From positions 8,918,361 to 8,982,360 of the forward strand of contig OZ007518.1 of the NCBI GenBank assembly GCA_963931865.1: a stretch of DNA of 64,000 nucleotides, in the 5' to 3' direction. Below the pieces are notes generated by a model, which saw only the letters and a list, made by a program, of their open reading frames with translations, was not told where the DNA came from and did not search any database. Source of the DNA: Axinella damicornis (Eukaryota; Porifera; Demospongiae; Axinellida; Axinellidae). Positions 33,845-46,146 of this stretch are shown piece after piece (the first letter of the stretch is position 1; each line of letters starts with the position of its first letter). The position numbers and the translations under genes are program-made.

Positions 33845-36800
33845 GTAAGCTGCAATGTGGACGTTTCCATAGTGCACGTATTATAGCTACCATATACACT
33901 TGTTTTGTTTCGTAGATGAACCTCCTAGCATACATGCATGTACACAACACGTGCAAAAAGAACTAACCCAGTGGCGGATCCAGGGGGGGGGGGGGGGCCA
34001 GGGGGGCCGGTGCCCCCCCCCCCTGGCTAGAGAAAAAAATTTTTTTTTATATAGCTAGCTGCCGCTACGTTGCAACTCCTTGCCTGGCGCCATGGCCTCC
34101 TCAGCTCGCAATATCGTGCGTTGCCTGAAACCGAACGGCTTGGGAACGAGACTACGATCTAGTATACCCCTCCGTGTACGTACGTATTACATTCGTGAGC
34201 GAAATAAGCAAGGAAGAAGCTCATGGCGGCCCTGGGACCTGCAATCCTCGTACATCTGGAACTTGCAGTGCAAAGCGCGAAGGTGCCACGAGAGCCCATC
34301 CTGAGAAGTGAAAAATGAAGGCGAAAATTTTTTTCCACGCTTCGCGCGGACTGATCGGCGCTACGCGCCTCTATGCACTGCCTACGGCAGCGTTTCATAT
34401 ACGGTGCCCCCCCCTTTCATAAATCCTGTATCCACCCCTGTAACCCCCATGGGATGAGCCAAATTCTGGGTATGTCGCTACAGCATACCCATGGAAAACA
34501 AGTTAGCAACCTCTCTAAAATGTCAGAATATTGTGAGGGAAGAACAACCAAAAAATAACAATACTTTAGAGGTCCAGTGGAACCTGACTATAGGGGTCAC
34601 CCATATGGGACCAGTATTTCTGGCCACCATAGACAAGTGGCTGCTTTAAGCAGGTCATTTTGTACAGGATTAGTGCAACTGGGACCAGCAGTAGGGACCA
34701 TGTTAGAGAGGTGGCTGCTACAGTGACCACACGGGTTCTACTGTATGCTCACTGGAGATCTGCCACCTTCCTTGCTTCTTCTCGTGCATGCTTTCTGCAT
34801 GAAGTATATAGTGGCAGTATTTCTGGCCACCATAGACAAGTGGCTGCTTTAAGCAGGTCATTTTGTACAGGATTAGTGCAACTGGGACCAGCAGTAGGGA
34901 CCATGTTAGAGAGGTGGCTGCTACAGTGACCACACGGGTTCTACTGTATGCTCACTGGAGATCTGCCACCTTCCTTGCTTCTTCTCGTGCATGCTTTCTG
35001 CATGAAGTATATAGTGGCAACAAGACACCCCTATCTGTACCTAACGTAAAGGGGTATGTGCTACCTTAACTGATCTGAGCGATGAGCAGAAGTTGAAGCG
35101 GACGCAATCGGGGAGCAGCAGTTGAAGCGGACGTAAAGGGGTATGTGCCACCTTAAAATACACTATCAGCATGCTGCGGTAAGGAAGAAAGCAACTTATA
35201 GCACTTTGCAATTCTGCTAGCTACCTCTTTTACCTCTAACAGGGCCAATCTTGCATGCCTGTCTCTAGTAAACCTGCCACCAGCCCAGCCCCCAATCCGC
35301 ATTTCACACGGATTGGATGGGCGTTACGCACCTCTATGCAGTCCAAAATACCCGGCACCGGCTCTGACTTGCCACTTTTTGTGCGTGAGCATCACAATCA
35401 AAGTGTTGGGTTTTCTTGAGCACATGGAGGAGTGAGAGAAACACTATAGCTATTGGTTGTATCTCTAGTTCTCTGCATAATATAATTACAAGTAGCTTTG
35501 CTCGCTTCGTTCTCTCAGCTACTTCCAGTCCAATGTTCTCGAAAATTTTTCGCAGAGTTCGAGGTTCAGTAAATAAATTAAAGTACGAAGGTCGCACGTC
35601 ACTATAGTCTAGTCCCGCCCCACGAACATCCCACTTCCGTTACACACACACACAGACAGACAGACAAACACACGGTTAAAATCTTAATGTATTGATATTA
35701 TACGTGTGTACAAGTATTATCATGGTGTGTCCTAAGCACTGTGACGGCAATGGTCAGAAACAAGGCCTGAACCCACCCTAACTGCTCTTCTCATACTCCC
35801 TGCATGAATTAATCTCGCTCAGTGGCAACTAGCATCAGTTGCCTAGAGAAAATTACAGCCCTCTTTAGCCCAATAATTATAGCTTTACCTATGTCAACAA
35901 CGTGCAGCAATTTGCATACCTCTGTTACGCTTACTTTTCTCTATGTGTAGCTGACCCTCCCAAAATCACCAGTCATACTCAAGAGTTAAATTGTGCAGTC
36001 CCAGGCAAGCCTGTTGCATTCACTGTCCAAGCCACTGGTACAGAACCTCTGGGCTACCAATGGCAGTGGAAACCAGGAGAAGGGACTAGGAAGGAGGAGT
36101 GGCAGCAGTGTGATGCAGAGAGGTTTCAAGATGCATGCAGCCCCAATCTAATCATCTCCAGTGTGCAGAAGTTGAACGAAGGAAGCTATCGTTGTGTTGT
36201 TAGCAACTGCGCTGGTATACAGATTTCTGAACCTGCTAAACTGAGCATTGGTAAGATTCTATAGCTTCATTTGGTATGAAGTGGTAATACTATACATGAT
36301 GCTTTCTCTTTCTACATGCAGCTGATCCTCCCAAGATCACTACTCATCCACAAAAGTTCAACAATGCTGTCCCAGGCAAACCAGTGACCTTCACTGTTCG
36401 AGCTACTGGAATACAACCTCTGAACTACAAATGGCAGTGGAAACCAGCTGGCCGAGAAGGGAGCAGGAGGAAGGAGTGGCAGCTGTGTGATCTAGAGAGG
36501 TTTCCCGGAGCAGACAGCTGCACATTAACCATCCCAAGTGCGCAGAAACCAAATGAAGGGAGCTTCCGCTGTGCTATCAGCAATTGTGCTGGAGGCCAGA
36601 CTTCAAACTCAGCTGATCTTGTTGTTGGTATGAATCCTATAATGATATTATTATATGGAGCATCAGTTCACATTCTTCTTTCTGTTTATGTATAGCTGAT
36701 CTTCCCCGAATCACCGGGCATCCTGAAGAGCTAAAAAAGGTTGCCCCTGACAGTTGTGTTACATTCACTGTCCAAGCCACTGGGACAGAGCCTATGAGTT

Positions 36801-39800
36801 ATCAGTGGCAGCAAAAAGCAGGTTGGAATGAGTGGCAACAGTGTGATGCAGAGAGGTTTCAAGATGCAAGCAGCCCCAAACTAATCATCTCCAGTGTGAA
36901 GAAGCCAAATGAAGGGCACTATCGTTGTGTTGTTTGCAACTGCGCTGGCAAAGACACTTCCAAACCAGCCAAACTTAGTGTTGGTGAGATCCCAAGGGTC
37001 TAACTATGCCCTCAGTAAGACTAATTAGCCTACTGTTCTTTCTGTCCATAGCTGATCCTCCCAGAATTTCCAGGCCTAGGCATCCACAAGATTTAAAGGA
37101 CATTGTCCAAGGCGAATCTGTAACATTCACTGTCCGAGCCATTGGAGAATCCCTGACTTACCGGTGGCAGTGGAAACCAGCCAGAGAAGAGAGTAGCAGT
37201 GAGGAGTGGCAGTTGTGTGATGTTGGGAGGTTTCCAGGAGCGGACAGCTACACATTCACCATCCCAAGTGTGGAGAAATCTGATGAAGGGAGCTTCCGTT
37301 GTGTTATCAGCAACTGTGCTGGGAGCCAGACTTCAAAACCATCTAAACTTACTGTTGGTATGAATGTGTTATTATTTTTACTGAGGGTTCATGCACGATC
37401 ACATCACATTCTTAGACTACTTCTCTTTAAATGTCCATCCAGCTGATCCTCCCAGAATCACCAGTCATCCTCAGCAGGCAAATGACGCTGTCCCAGGCAG
37501 GCCTATAGAATTCACTGTCCAAGCCACTGGTACAGAACCTCTGACTTACGAGTGGCAGTGGAAACCAGCTGGAGAAGAGAGTAGCAGTGAGGAGTGGCAG
37601 AGGTTTCCAGGAGCAGACAGCCCCAAACTCACCATCTCAAGTGTGGAGAAATCTAATGAAGGGAGCTTCCGCTGTGCTATCAGCAATTGTGCTGGATGCC
37701 AGACTTCAAACACAGCTAACCTTGTTGTTGGTATGAATGTGTTATTTTACTGAGGTTCATGCGGAATGTCACATCACATTCTACTTCTCTTTAAATGTCC
37801 ATGCAGCTGATCCTCCCAGAATCACCAGTCATCCTCAACAGTTAAATGACGCTGTCCCAGGCAAACCTGTAACTTTCACTGTCCAAGCCACTGGTACACA
37901 ACCTCTGACTTACGAGTGGCAGTGGAAACCAGCTGGAGGAGGGAATAGGAGCCGGAGGTTCTCAGGAGCGAATAGTTCAATACTAACCATCCCCAGGGTG
38001 CAGAAGTCAAACGAAGGCAGCTACTGCTGTACTGTCAGCAACCATGTTGACAGCCAGACTTCCAAACCAGCCATACTTAGTGTTGGTAAGATTCTAGCTA
38101 GCTACCTCCCGCTAATTCGTGCTCAGCATGCACACACTGTTTCCAATGCACGAATGGTCAGGCAACTGTGTGAAATGGTTGCCACATCAAATATACAGAG
38201 TAAAAGTATGCATGCAATAGAGAGATGAATACTCTGCAAACAAAACTAACCATGGGATGAGCCATTTAGTTCGTATACCCATGGAAAACATCGATCCCTT
38301 CTAATTTCTCAGTGTGGAAAAAGTATGAGAGGGGAGGAAAGATGGCATGAAATACAACAGCATCCTATTAACTAGACGGTTTGACCAGGTCCATCACATT
38401 TTGGTGATTCACACTGATTCCTTCACACTGATTCCTTCACACTGATTCCTTCACACTGATTCCTTCACACTGATTCCTTCACACTGATTCCTTCACACTG
38501 ATTCCTTCACACTGATTCCTTCACACTGATTCCCTCACACTGATTCCCTCACACTGATTCCTTCACACTGATTCCTTCACACTGATTCCTTCACACTGAT
38601 TCCTTCACACTGATTCCTTCACACTGATTCCCTCACACTGATTCCCTCACACTGATTCCCTCACACTGATTCCTTCACACTGATTCCTTCACACTGATTC
38701 CTTCACACTGATTCCTTCACACTGATTCCTTCACACTGATTCCTTCACACTGATTCCTTCACACTGATTAATTGTATGGTAGTCTACATTACTCTTTGCT
38801 TTCTGTTTTAATATATTGTGCAGCTGATCCGGATCCCCCAAGAATCTCCAGTCTTTCGAAGGATGCTGCTGCAGACATACCTACAATTGCAACTACAGGG
38901 GTCAGAACTAAGGAGTCTGAGGTTAGCTGTAAGAGCAGTAGCTAGGTCCATATAGCTACACAGAGAATGCATTGAAGCTTACCTTTGACCATTAACCAGT
39001 CGAGTCCCAATGCATAGCCTTATCCTGAAGCATGAAAGCACATGTTCGCAAAATGAACATTTCCTACCTAGTTGATCATGAATAGCTCCATGTGTACAAT
39101 TTTATTCTCCTTAACATGAGTTTGCCTAAAGCCACAAGTAGCTAGTGAAACTCCACTGCTCTAGCTAACACTAACCAACTAAATTATGAAGCTATAACTA
39201 GCTATGATGGTTGAAGCCAATATTCTGCGATGGAAGTGTTAATTTAATAAACACACAAAGATAGAAAATATTTTCATGAAAATATTCACGACATGAACGT
39301 AATATTTCATGAACGTAGCAACTTGCATATCACCTTTTAGTGAATGTGTCAGTGGTACACTATTATGAAGTAATGACCACTTTACGACAAATTAACGACT
39401 CATAATATGATTCCTCTATCCAGGCACGTTCCCCCAGTGGGCTACAGCTACCTCTGACATTGAAGTGGAGACGGCGCAGGGACATGCCGTGTAGAATGGA
39501 GTCCCCACAGTCAGTGAGACTTGGTGAGGACGTGTTTGTTGGAGGAGGAGACACAGACTCACCCAGTGATGATCAATATCCTGAACATACCGTCTACCGG
39601 TATCATCCACAAACTGACCAGTGGGTACGACTACCACGGTACAAGTGTATGTCCTTTGCAATGGCGATACTCATGAACAAGCTCACACTAGTTGGTGGGT
39701 ACGACACATCCACTCTGCCAAACAAGGTGACGACCAATCAGATTGCTGTGTGGGAGAGGAATAAGTGGATGTCCTGGGAGTGGACACACCCCTACCCCCC

Positions 39801-40383
39801 GATGCCCACATCACGTCACAGTCCAGCAGTAGCTGCTTACAACAGATGGCTGGTAGTGGCAGGTGGGATGAAGCTGGGTCGTGACCCCCTAGCCACAGTT
39901 GAGGTCCTCGATACTACATCCCGCCAATGGCTGTCTACCTCACCACTCCCCGTGAAGTGCTGCAACATGACATCAGCCATCGTACATCAAGAGTTGTTCC
40001 TGATAGGGGGTTCACTGACCACGGAGGCACTCGCTGTGTCCCTCCCCGACATAACAAGGAGCAGTGTTCACACCACCTCCACTAACACATCGGATTCCGT
40101 GCAATGGCGATCCATCCCCGCACCACCATTGAAGAGCTCTGCTGCCATCGCTGTCTCTGGATCAGTACTAGCCATTGGGGGGTATGTCAACGAATCCAAG
40201 TACAACACAACTACAGCCATCCACGTCTACCAGCCTGCTACGAACAGTTGGGAGAAGGTTGGAGACTTACCTTCTCCACGATCAGCTTGTTCATCTACAC
40301 TGCTACCCAGCGGTGAGATCCTGGTTGCAGGAGGACGAGACAGCAAAGGCTGTACTAGCCGAGTCTATGCAGCTGCATTGTGA
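32898..40383 (+). CDS. Gene B: coiled coil-Ig(6)-Kelch paralogue, 5' end lost in gap
   Basis: Proposed join: about 32898 (start in gap)-33436, 33505-33844, 35951-36250, 36322-36627, 36696-36983, 37052-37357, 37443-37730, 37807-38085, 38824-38921, 39424-40383 (TGA). It has the same GT-AG junctions and phases as gene A. The coiled-coil exons align with those of gene A (IEQLLKFLRDSQLRLNED against TDQLLKTSRDSQVPLNEK). No Death domain and no upstream Ig exons are visible between gene A's stop and the gap. An Ig exon that should follow 33844 is broken off at about 33970 by a transposon. It is either a partial tandem duplicate or a full gene with the 5' part missing from the assembly. Function unknown; probably as for gene A. 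Confidence 0.75.
33916..33970 (+). pseudogene. Broken Ig exon start in gene B
   Basis: After an acceptor-like tttcgtag the sequence reads DEPPSIHACTQHVQKELT, matching the DKPPEV start of gene A's Ig exon 6, then runs into a transposon end, cagtggcggatccag. The rest of the domain is not found downstream. Confidence 0.6.
33971..34441. mobile_element. hAT-like non-autonomous element remnant
   Basis: Left end cagtggcggatccag, right end the inverse of caggggtggatacaggattt. It contains G/C homopolymer blocks and, at 34250-34420, sequence matching the hAT element at 17499-17660 in inverse orientation. Flanks show only a weak taaccc similarity, so the duplication is decayed. Confidence 0.6.
34612..35017. 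repeat. Tandem duplication, two copies of 203 bp
   Basis: Starting cagtatttctggccaccata at 34612 and again at 34815, with essentially identical content. It sits in a gene B intron. Its 5' edge continues as unique DNA. Confidence 0.9.
35018..35950. other. Gene B intron with repeat pieces
   Basis: Contains gaagcggacg minisatellite remnants (35090-35140) related to 52430-52625. 35570-35640 is inversely similar to 52340-52400. A cacacagacagacaga microsatellite starts near 35642. No exon seen. Confidence 0.5.
35951..38085 (+). CDS. Gene B Ig exons (six)
   Basis: Exons 35951-36250, 36322-36627, 36696-36983, 37052-37357, 37443-37730 and 37807-38085, all in phase 1-1 with introns of about 66-85 bp. 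All carry TFTVxAxG..PL.Y.W.WKPA (TFTVRAIGESLTYRWQWKPA in the fourth), most carry ERFPGADS or ERFQDA, and all end NEG or DEG-S[FY]RC.ISNC. The third is divergent (WQQKAGWNEWQQC). The fifth and sixth lack the CDxER cysteine. Confidence 0.85.
38408..38768. repeat. 14-bp minisatellite in a gene B intron
   Basis: About 26 copies of ttcacactgattcc, with a minority variant having ctcacactg. It occupies half of the intron between the last Ig exon and the linker exon. Confidence 0.95.
38824..38921 (+). CDS. Gene B linker exon before Kelch
   Basis: Reads ADPDPPRISSLSKDAAADIP and 13 further residues to a gttagct donor, leaving phase 0. It aligns with the linker of gene A, with an extra DP. Confidence 0.72.
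39424..40383 (+). CDS. Gene B Kelch-repeat exon (C-terminus)
   Basis: 960 bp, 319 codons plus TGA. Six Kelch blades as in gene A (DVFVGGG, LTLVGG, LVVAGG, LFLIGG, LAIGG, ILVAGG). About nine residues longer than gene A through small insertions (DQYPEHTVYRY, VNESKYNTTT). Intact reading frame. Confidence 0.9.
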   Translation, partial: ARSPSGLQLPLTLKWRRRRDMPCRMESPQSVRLGEDVFVGGGDTDSPSDDQYPEHTVYRYHPQTDQWVRLPRYKCMSFAMAILMNKLTLVGGYDTSTLPNKVTTNQIAVWERNKWMSWEWTHPYPPMPTSRHSPAVAAYNRWLVVAGGMKLGRDPLATVEVLDTTSRQWLSTSPLPVKCCNMTSAIVHQELFLIGGSLTTEALAVSLPDITRSSVHTTSTNTSDSVQWRSIPAPPLKSSAAIAVSGSVLAIGGYVNESKYNTTTAIHVYQPATNSWEKVGDLPSPRSACSSTLLPSGEILVAGGRDSKGCTSRVYAAAL

Positions 40384-41317
40384 CTTTGCCTCATTCCCAG
40401 AACACTGTAACTGAAATGTAACGCATTTTTGATGCTTGTGATTTTGGAAAGTTGTCTTTCTGACTTGTTCTTGTAAATACTGATAGCTATATAAACTACG
40501 GCATGAAGTTTTCATCATTTATTTGTGTCGTCTTAAATTTGCTGATGCTTGTACATGTGGCTACATGGATATGGAATGGACTGGAAGTTCTCATGATTTC
40601 ATGGAAGGATAGCTATATACATCGCATGCAGCTATACAGCCGTGATAAAGATCTGTACGCCGAGCAGTAAATATTGTGATGCCTTACTCTTACCTACCCA
40701 TTTCCCGAAAAGCTGGGCGGGGCCTGGGAACGAGACTAACTCTTACCTATGTGTTATTGGATACGTTTCGGCCTTAAGCAATTCACTGGAGGAAGACTTA
40801 TAATCTTCAGGAAGATCTGGGAGGAGTTCTACTGTTGGTAGCTAAAGGTGTGGTACGTACATGATAACCATACAGTCATATTTCATGAGCAACTGTTACA
40901 ACCTGGAATAGACCAGTAGCAGTGATAGAACTTGTAAATTTAGAGCCGTTGACTTGATCAGAATCTCTTATACTTCTCAGAAGCTGTGGGTGGGACCTGA
41001 GTATATAAGGCTAGCTAAGTAGCTTCTGTCCAGAGCCAAGGGCGTGCCACTGCACCACGGGTGTAGACTAGCTACCTTGAACCTCTGGTTAACGTTGATG
41101 ATGGCTTGCAGTTTCAAGCTCGTGTGGTTTCAGTTCGTAGCTCATCCTCCGCTCAGTCTGCAGTTTCAAGTTTGTAGTACCTAGACTATGTTGAGCATTT
41201 GTGGTGGTCTGCAGTTTCAAGTTCGTACAGTTCACAGTGTTACCGGTACGCGGTGCAAACGTAGCAGGCTCCATGCACCTGTACCCTGTCGTGCAATTCC
41301 TGTTGACTGGTCCAGGC

Positions 41318-41349
41318 TAGCCTCGTTCCCAGGCCTGGGAACGAGGCTA
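41318..41349. mobile_element. TAGYCTCG mini-palindrome, 32 bp (copy in duplicated block)
   Basis: Perfect 32-bp palindrome tagcctcgttcccagg plus its inverse. Flanks ggtccaggc and ggtccagtc (9 bp, one mismatch). The same insertion is shared with 62800-62831, so it predates the block duplication. Confidence 0.85.
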
Positions 41350-42592
41350 GGTCCAGTCCAGCAAGCACGTGGCGCAACATTGCGATTTTCCACTTGGATA
41401 CGGTCATACGTTCAACAGACACAGAGATGCCAACTACTTAGCAAATAAATGAGTGAAATGTGCTGTGAAAATGCGTGAGATTGTGCTAGAATGCGTGATG
41501 CATGCTACTGTAACAGCTCAAGAGTGCGCACAGCAGTTCATTCCAGTTGCTGTTGCTTCATCAATTGCTTTTGTCCTTAGCAGAAGGCTCCACCAATCAA
41601 CATTTTGCAGTTTGACAAGGAGGTAGCGCCTGCGTTTATCCACTTCGATGCGGATCGACACAGGAAAGGAGTCCGTTATATCGCTCGAACTGCGGTCGTC
41701 CTTGTCTCAAACAACCACGTGTTATGTATACGCGCGCCGTATTCCTAGGCCCCACCCACAAAATAAGCCTGAACGGCTAGCTACTAATGCGTGAGATTTG
41801 CTGTAGTAAGCGTGAGAGCGTGAGATTGCGGACGAATGCGTGAGTCTCACGCGCAATGCGTGAGAGTTGGCATGTCTGCAGACACCCGACAGACAGACAG
41901 ACAGAGGGACATCCTGAGAGCATGGCTATGTGGGGCTCACTCAGACTCGGCCCAATGACCACTGCTCTCGTATAAGCTATTCCCAGGTGAGAGCAGTGGT
42001 CATTACATGTCCCATGAAAGTGGACTCCAGTGTACTATATACTAAGATTAGCAACATTCCAAAGTACTACCTAGGCAACAGTTATCAGAGACTGATTAGG
42101 ATGGTGAATATCTCAGTGGACACACCCCTTGTTGACCATGTTTAAATATACTCTGATCCTAAATATAGACCTACCCCTTTTGGAAGCTAATTGTCTTTCA
42201 AAGTACTTGTAACTATATGGTAACTGAAGTGGGTCATTGTAATTATTAAACTGCTATGATCATGTCTGATCAATTGTCCCAGGTGGCCACGTACTCTGTT
42301 GAAGAGTCAGCAGCTCTACCGGTACCAGCGAGGCTAGGGACACCTGTACCAGGAGGCTAGGGGAGGAGGGCTGAGGGACACCTGTACCAGAAGGCCAGGG
42401 GAGGAGGGCTGAGGGACATGTACCTGTCATGAAATGGGACATGCACTCAAGGTGGGCCATATCTCATTTACTTGTACTGCTGGTCCTTTCCTCCCCATTT
42501 GAACTCTGGGCATACACCAGGTTTGTCACTGGCATTATGAAAGGGTAGCCTCACTTTCAGCCGTATTTTGTTATGACATCGGGTGGACGCAA

Positions 42593-42612
42593 GGGGGGGG
42601 GGGGGGGGGGGG
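42593..42612. repeat. Poly-G run
   Basis: 20 consecutive G; low complexity. Confidence 0.9.
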
Positions 42613-42974
42613 ACAACCACAAATAGACTTATACACTGGGTCAACAGAGTTGTCTCGAGCGTCTGGAGTCTGGACGTATCGGTGGAACGCTCAAACTTAA
42701 GCCAAATGGATGATGAACTGATCCACTGTTGAACCAACTATGGATCCCATCCTATGAAACCATAGAGGATGAAGGGGACCCCATCCTATGAAACCATAGA
42801 GGATGAAGGGGACCCCATCCCTATGAAACCACAGAGGATGAAGGGGCCGAAGTGTGCTTTGTTTTCCATAATGCACATAGTGTGCTATATTTTCCACTGG
42901 GCAATATAGCACCGGAAATAGCGCTCCGTAGATGTTGCAATAAACCAGTTAAAGTACCGCTTACGCTTGTGTAC

Positions 42975-43090
42975 TATGGAAAATATTGCATTTGGGTGTG
43001 GTCTCAAGGCTAATATAGCACCTGGCTTCACCTCGTGCTATATTAGCCTCTCGACCTCTCGACCACGCCCTTGTGCAATATTTTTTAGGG
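42975..43090. mobile_element. Foldback sequence, about 115 bp
   Basis: aatattgcatttgggtgtgg and aaggctaatatagcac on the left are mirrored by gtgctatattagcc and accacgcccttgtgcaatat on the right. Short loop. No target duplication noted. Confidence 0.55.
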
Positions 43091-43540
43091 GGAAAATTGC
43101 TTCAGTACATTAACTACTATTAGCACTGCCCTGGGGACATGCAAATACACCACTGGAGTTCGTTCGTCTTGAAGTGCAGGGCGCACATTGACAGGACGTG
43201 TTGACTGTTGATACTCAGCAATACACATGCACCGACCCATAGGATATGTAATACACGTAGCATGTGCCATATGGCTTTATACAGCCCCCCCCCCTCAGGT
43301 TTGGTACTGTATAAACCATACAGCATGCGACTGCCATGCAACTTGTATCCTGAGGTAGCAGTGTACCCTGAGTGTACTGACTGACCCACCCAACCCTTGT
43401 CTGGCACAAAGTGTGCAATAAGGCTGTCCATAGTTCTGAGACGCAGGGTCTGCTTACTTCTGCAACTTATCCTGTGTAAGTAGCTAAGAGTCACCATGTA
43501 AAATGACCACACACAATATATCAATATTGGACCAATATCC

Positions 43541-43611
43541 TAGCCTCGTTGCCGGGCTCCTCCCTATACAGTATGTGACAAAGGCTGGGGAGGAGCCTGG
43601 GAACGAGGCTA
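43541..43611. mobile_element. TAGYCTCG mini-element, 71 bp
   Basis: Begins tagcctcgttgccgggctcc and ends aggagcctgggaacgaggcta. 9-bp flanks ccaatatcc and ccaagatcc (one mismatch). Confidence 0.85.
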
Positions 43612-45540
43612 CCAAGATCCCAGATCAGTACCTTTAGGCAATCGGTATCACAGTGGACACACCCCTCCTCGACCTTTGCACAGGCTATGTTTACATGTAC
43701 TCTAATCATGAAATTATACGCCTTCTTTAAATTTATCCACCCCCTTTTAGAAAGTAGTGCTCATACCCACACCACAAGGACATGTTTATTGGAGTGATGC
43801 ACTAGTATGAGAGCAATGGCGTCCAAACAGTCTTATTGCTAAGCCACTGGAACCCCTGGCAAAGAAGCAGAGGCATGCTACTGGTTCTTAACCAATACTG
43901 TCTGGCTAAGGGCCTCAGCCAAATTCCATCTAGTGGCAAGAGCCAATTTCAATTCATGATTCTCATGCGCATGCTCTCTTAAGACTGGACTGATTTAGCT
44001 GAGCTATGAACAGTACAATACATTCCATGAAGTCTGTACCATTGTGTACTAAGCCAACGTTCCAAAGTGTTCCCTAGGCAACGGTTATCCGATACCATGT
44101 TTACTTCTGAAGGCCTACTTTATCCACCCCTTTTGAAGATAGTTTGCATAATACCTGTCAGAGAACTTGTAACTATGGTAACTGAAGTGGGTCACCATAG
44201 TCCATCATTGTCCCTGGTGAGATCACCTTGCATATCTGTCACCAGGCACCCTGCGGACTCCCTGGAAGGGGGCTATGGGAATTTGGAGATTTACCCTATC
44301 TATACAATGTTGAAATATGCAGCTGTTAATGAGTGATACGAATTCATTTGCTACACTACTCAGCTGAAGAGCACCTGTTTTGTCATAATGAAATGCACGG
44401 GGTAATCATGCACCAGTTGAGACAGGCTAGTAAGTTACGAATAGGGGCAGGGCCAGATCTCATTTTGCCTACCGTCACTTCCTATAGTCATTTCCTCCTC
44501 AATTTGAGCTCCAGCTAGTCTTGTGTAACAAGTAACACATGGATAGTGTACCATCAGTCCACCACACCCACCTAGTAAAACTCTACCATGTTCAATCCCT
44601 TGTCTGGCACAAAGTATGAATAAGGTCATCCAAAACAACAGGCCAACAGAATGCAGGCCAGTAGCCAAGGGGTAGTCCAAGTATATGCAATTGCCAAGCG
44701 GGGGCAGACCATTAGTCGTACGGTTGGATGCTGAGTTAGTGTTTGTATACATACCCAATAATGAGCTCCTGTGGGTGAGTGTGGTCTTACACTAATCATG
44801 GCAAGCCATTCTGATTATACACTTTGCAAGCAAGTCCGCATTGGAGAAAGGCCTGGCTATTGCCTGTGTAACCAGCTATAGCATTAGTACGTGCTGAAGA
44901 AACTTAAGCAGCCGTGAAATAATGTTGATCTGGTACGGAGGCAGTGTTCAGCTGTACTCCTTCATGTGGGGTTTGCCTGGCTTCTTCACCGTGTCCACAG
45001 CCGCTTAGTCTCGTGCCCAGACCCCACCCCTCGCGGGAAAGAGGGTCTGGCGACTTTGCACAGAAAGCTCTGTCTTCATTAAAAATTCACACCTTTTAGG
45101 CAGGAATTTCAGACTGCCAATGAAATCGTAGAGAATTCAATTTTGTCTTTATTAGGAGCGAGAAGTGGAATTCAAATTCCTATATACGTATATCATTTCG
45201 CGCGTAGGACTTCCGGTTCTGTCCGGTTTCAGGCGGTTTACCTCACAGAGAGTTACAAGTATTCTGAATGAAAATCCCACATGGCTTCCAAAAGAATGGA
45301 TACAATAGGCTTATATTCATGATATAGTCTGTCAACAAGGGGTGTGTCCACTAAGATATTCACCATCCTAATCATAACTGTTGCCTAGGTAGTACTTTGG
45401 AATGTTGGTCTAATACACTGGAGTACACCTTCATGGGACACTGTGTAAGCTATTAGCTGTGGAAAGAGGTGGAGCCACTAGCTGAATCATGAGTTGGAGC
45501 ACAACTACAGTAATCGAAAGCGCTATTACAGCAGCTGGTG

Positions 45541-45605
45541 AAACCACGTGCACCGGGTATGACTCCTTGAAGACCACGTGCATCGGGTATGACTCCTTGA
45601 AGACT
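45541..45605. repeat. Short tandem duplication
   Basis: Two copies of a roughly 33-bp unit containing accacgtgca and cgggtatgactccttgaag. Confidence 0.8.
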
Positions 45606-45904
45606 GAGCACTGTGAACAGCATTGTGCAATCACATCTGGAAGGGATGTGCTTGTAGCACCGTATATGGCAGTAGTGGCCGCAGTAGCCCAGCGGCTGTA
45701 ATCTCACTCTGGTGACTTTCAGCAACATTCTCGGTCTTCATTTAATATTCATAGCTCAGCTGTGACCTGAGTGGGTCACTCTGATCAATATTCTGTTGAT
45801 GAGTCGGATATGATACTCTCCCTCCTCCCATGCAGTGCGGACCAGTTCTGTGATGTTGCTGTATGTACAGGCAGTGACACCTGCTGTTGGAGGACCCACT
45901 GGGG

Positions 45905-46002
45905 AGTGGAGCAGTGGAGGAGGGGAGGGAGGAGGGGAGGGAGGAGGAGAGGGAGGAGGGGAGGGAGGAGGAGGGGAGGGAGGAGGAGGAGGGAGGAGGA
46001 GA
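45905..46002. repeat. GGA/GGGA microsatellite
   Basis: Purine tract of gggaggagg variants on the + strand. Open frames across it on both strands are low-complexity artefacts. Confidence 0.93.
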
Positions 46003-46102
46003 TGCATGTAGAATAAACTGATTGCATACCTCTTTTGTATATTAAGGGATCATGTCATGATCTCATGATATCTCAGAGTGATATCATGCAGTCACCTTAC
46101 AT

Positions 46103-46146
46103 TAGCCTGATTCCCAGGCTTTGTACGGGGCCTGGGAATCAGGCTA
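46103..46146. mobile_element. TAG-ended mini-palindrome, 44 bp (divergent)
   Basis: tagcctgattcccaggc at the left, its inverse at the right; the palindrome extends one base pair group further (att/aat). No target duplication visible. Confidence 0.65.

Noticed and set aside
45756..46027. Pro- and Gly/Arg-rich open frames on both strands
   Set aside because: Low-complexity GGA microsatellite.
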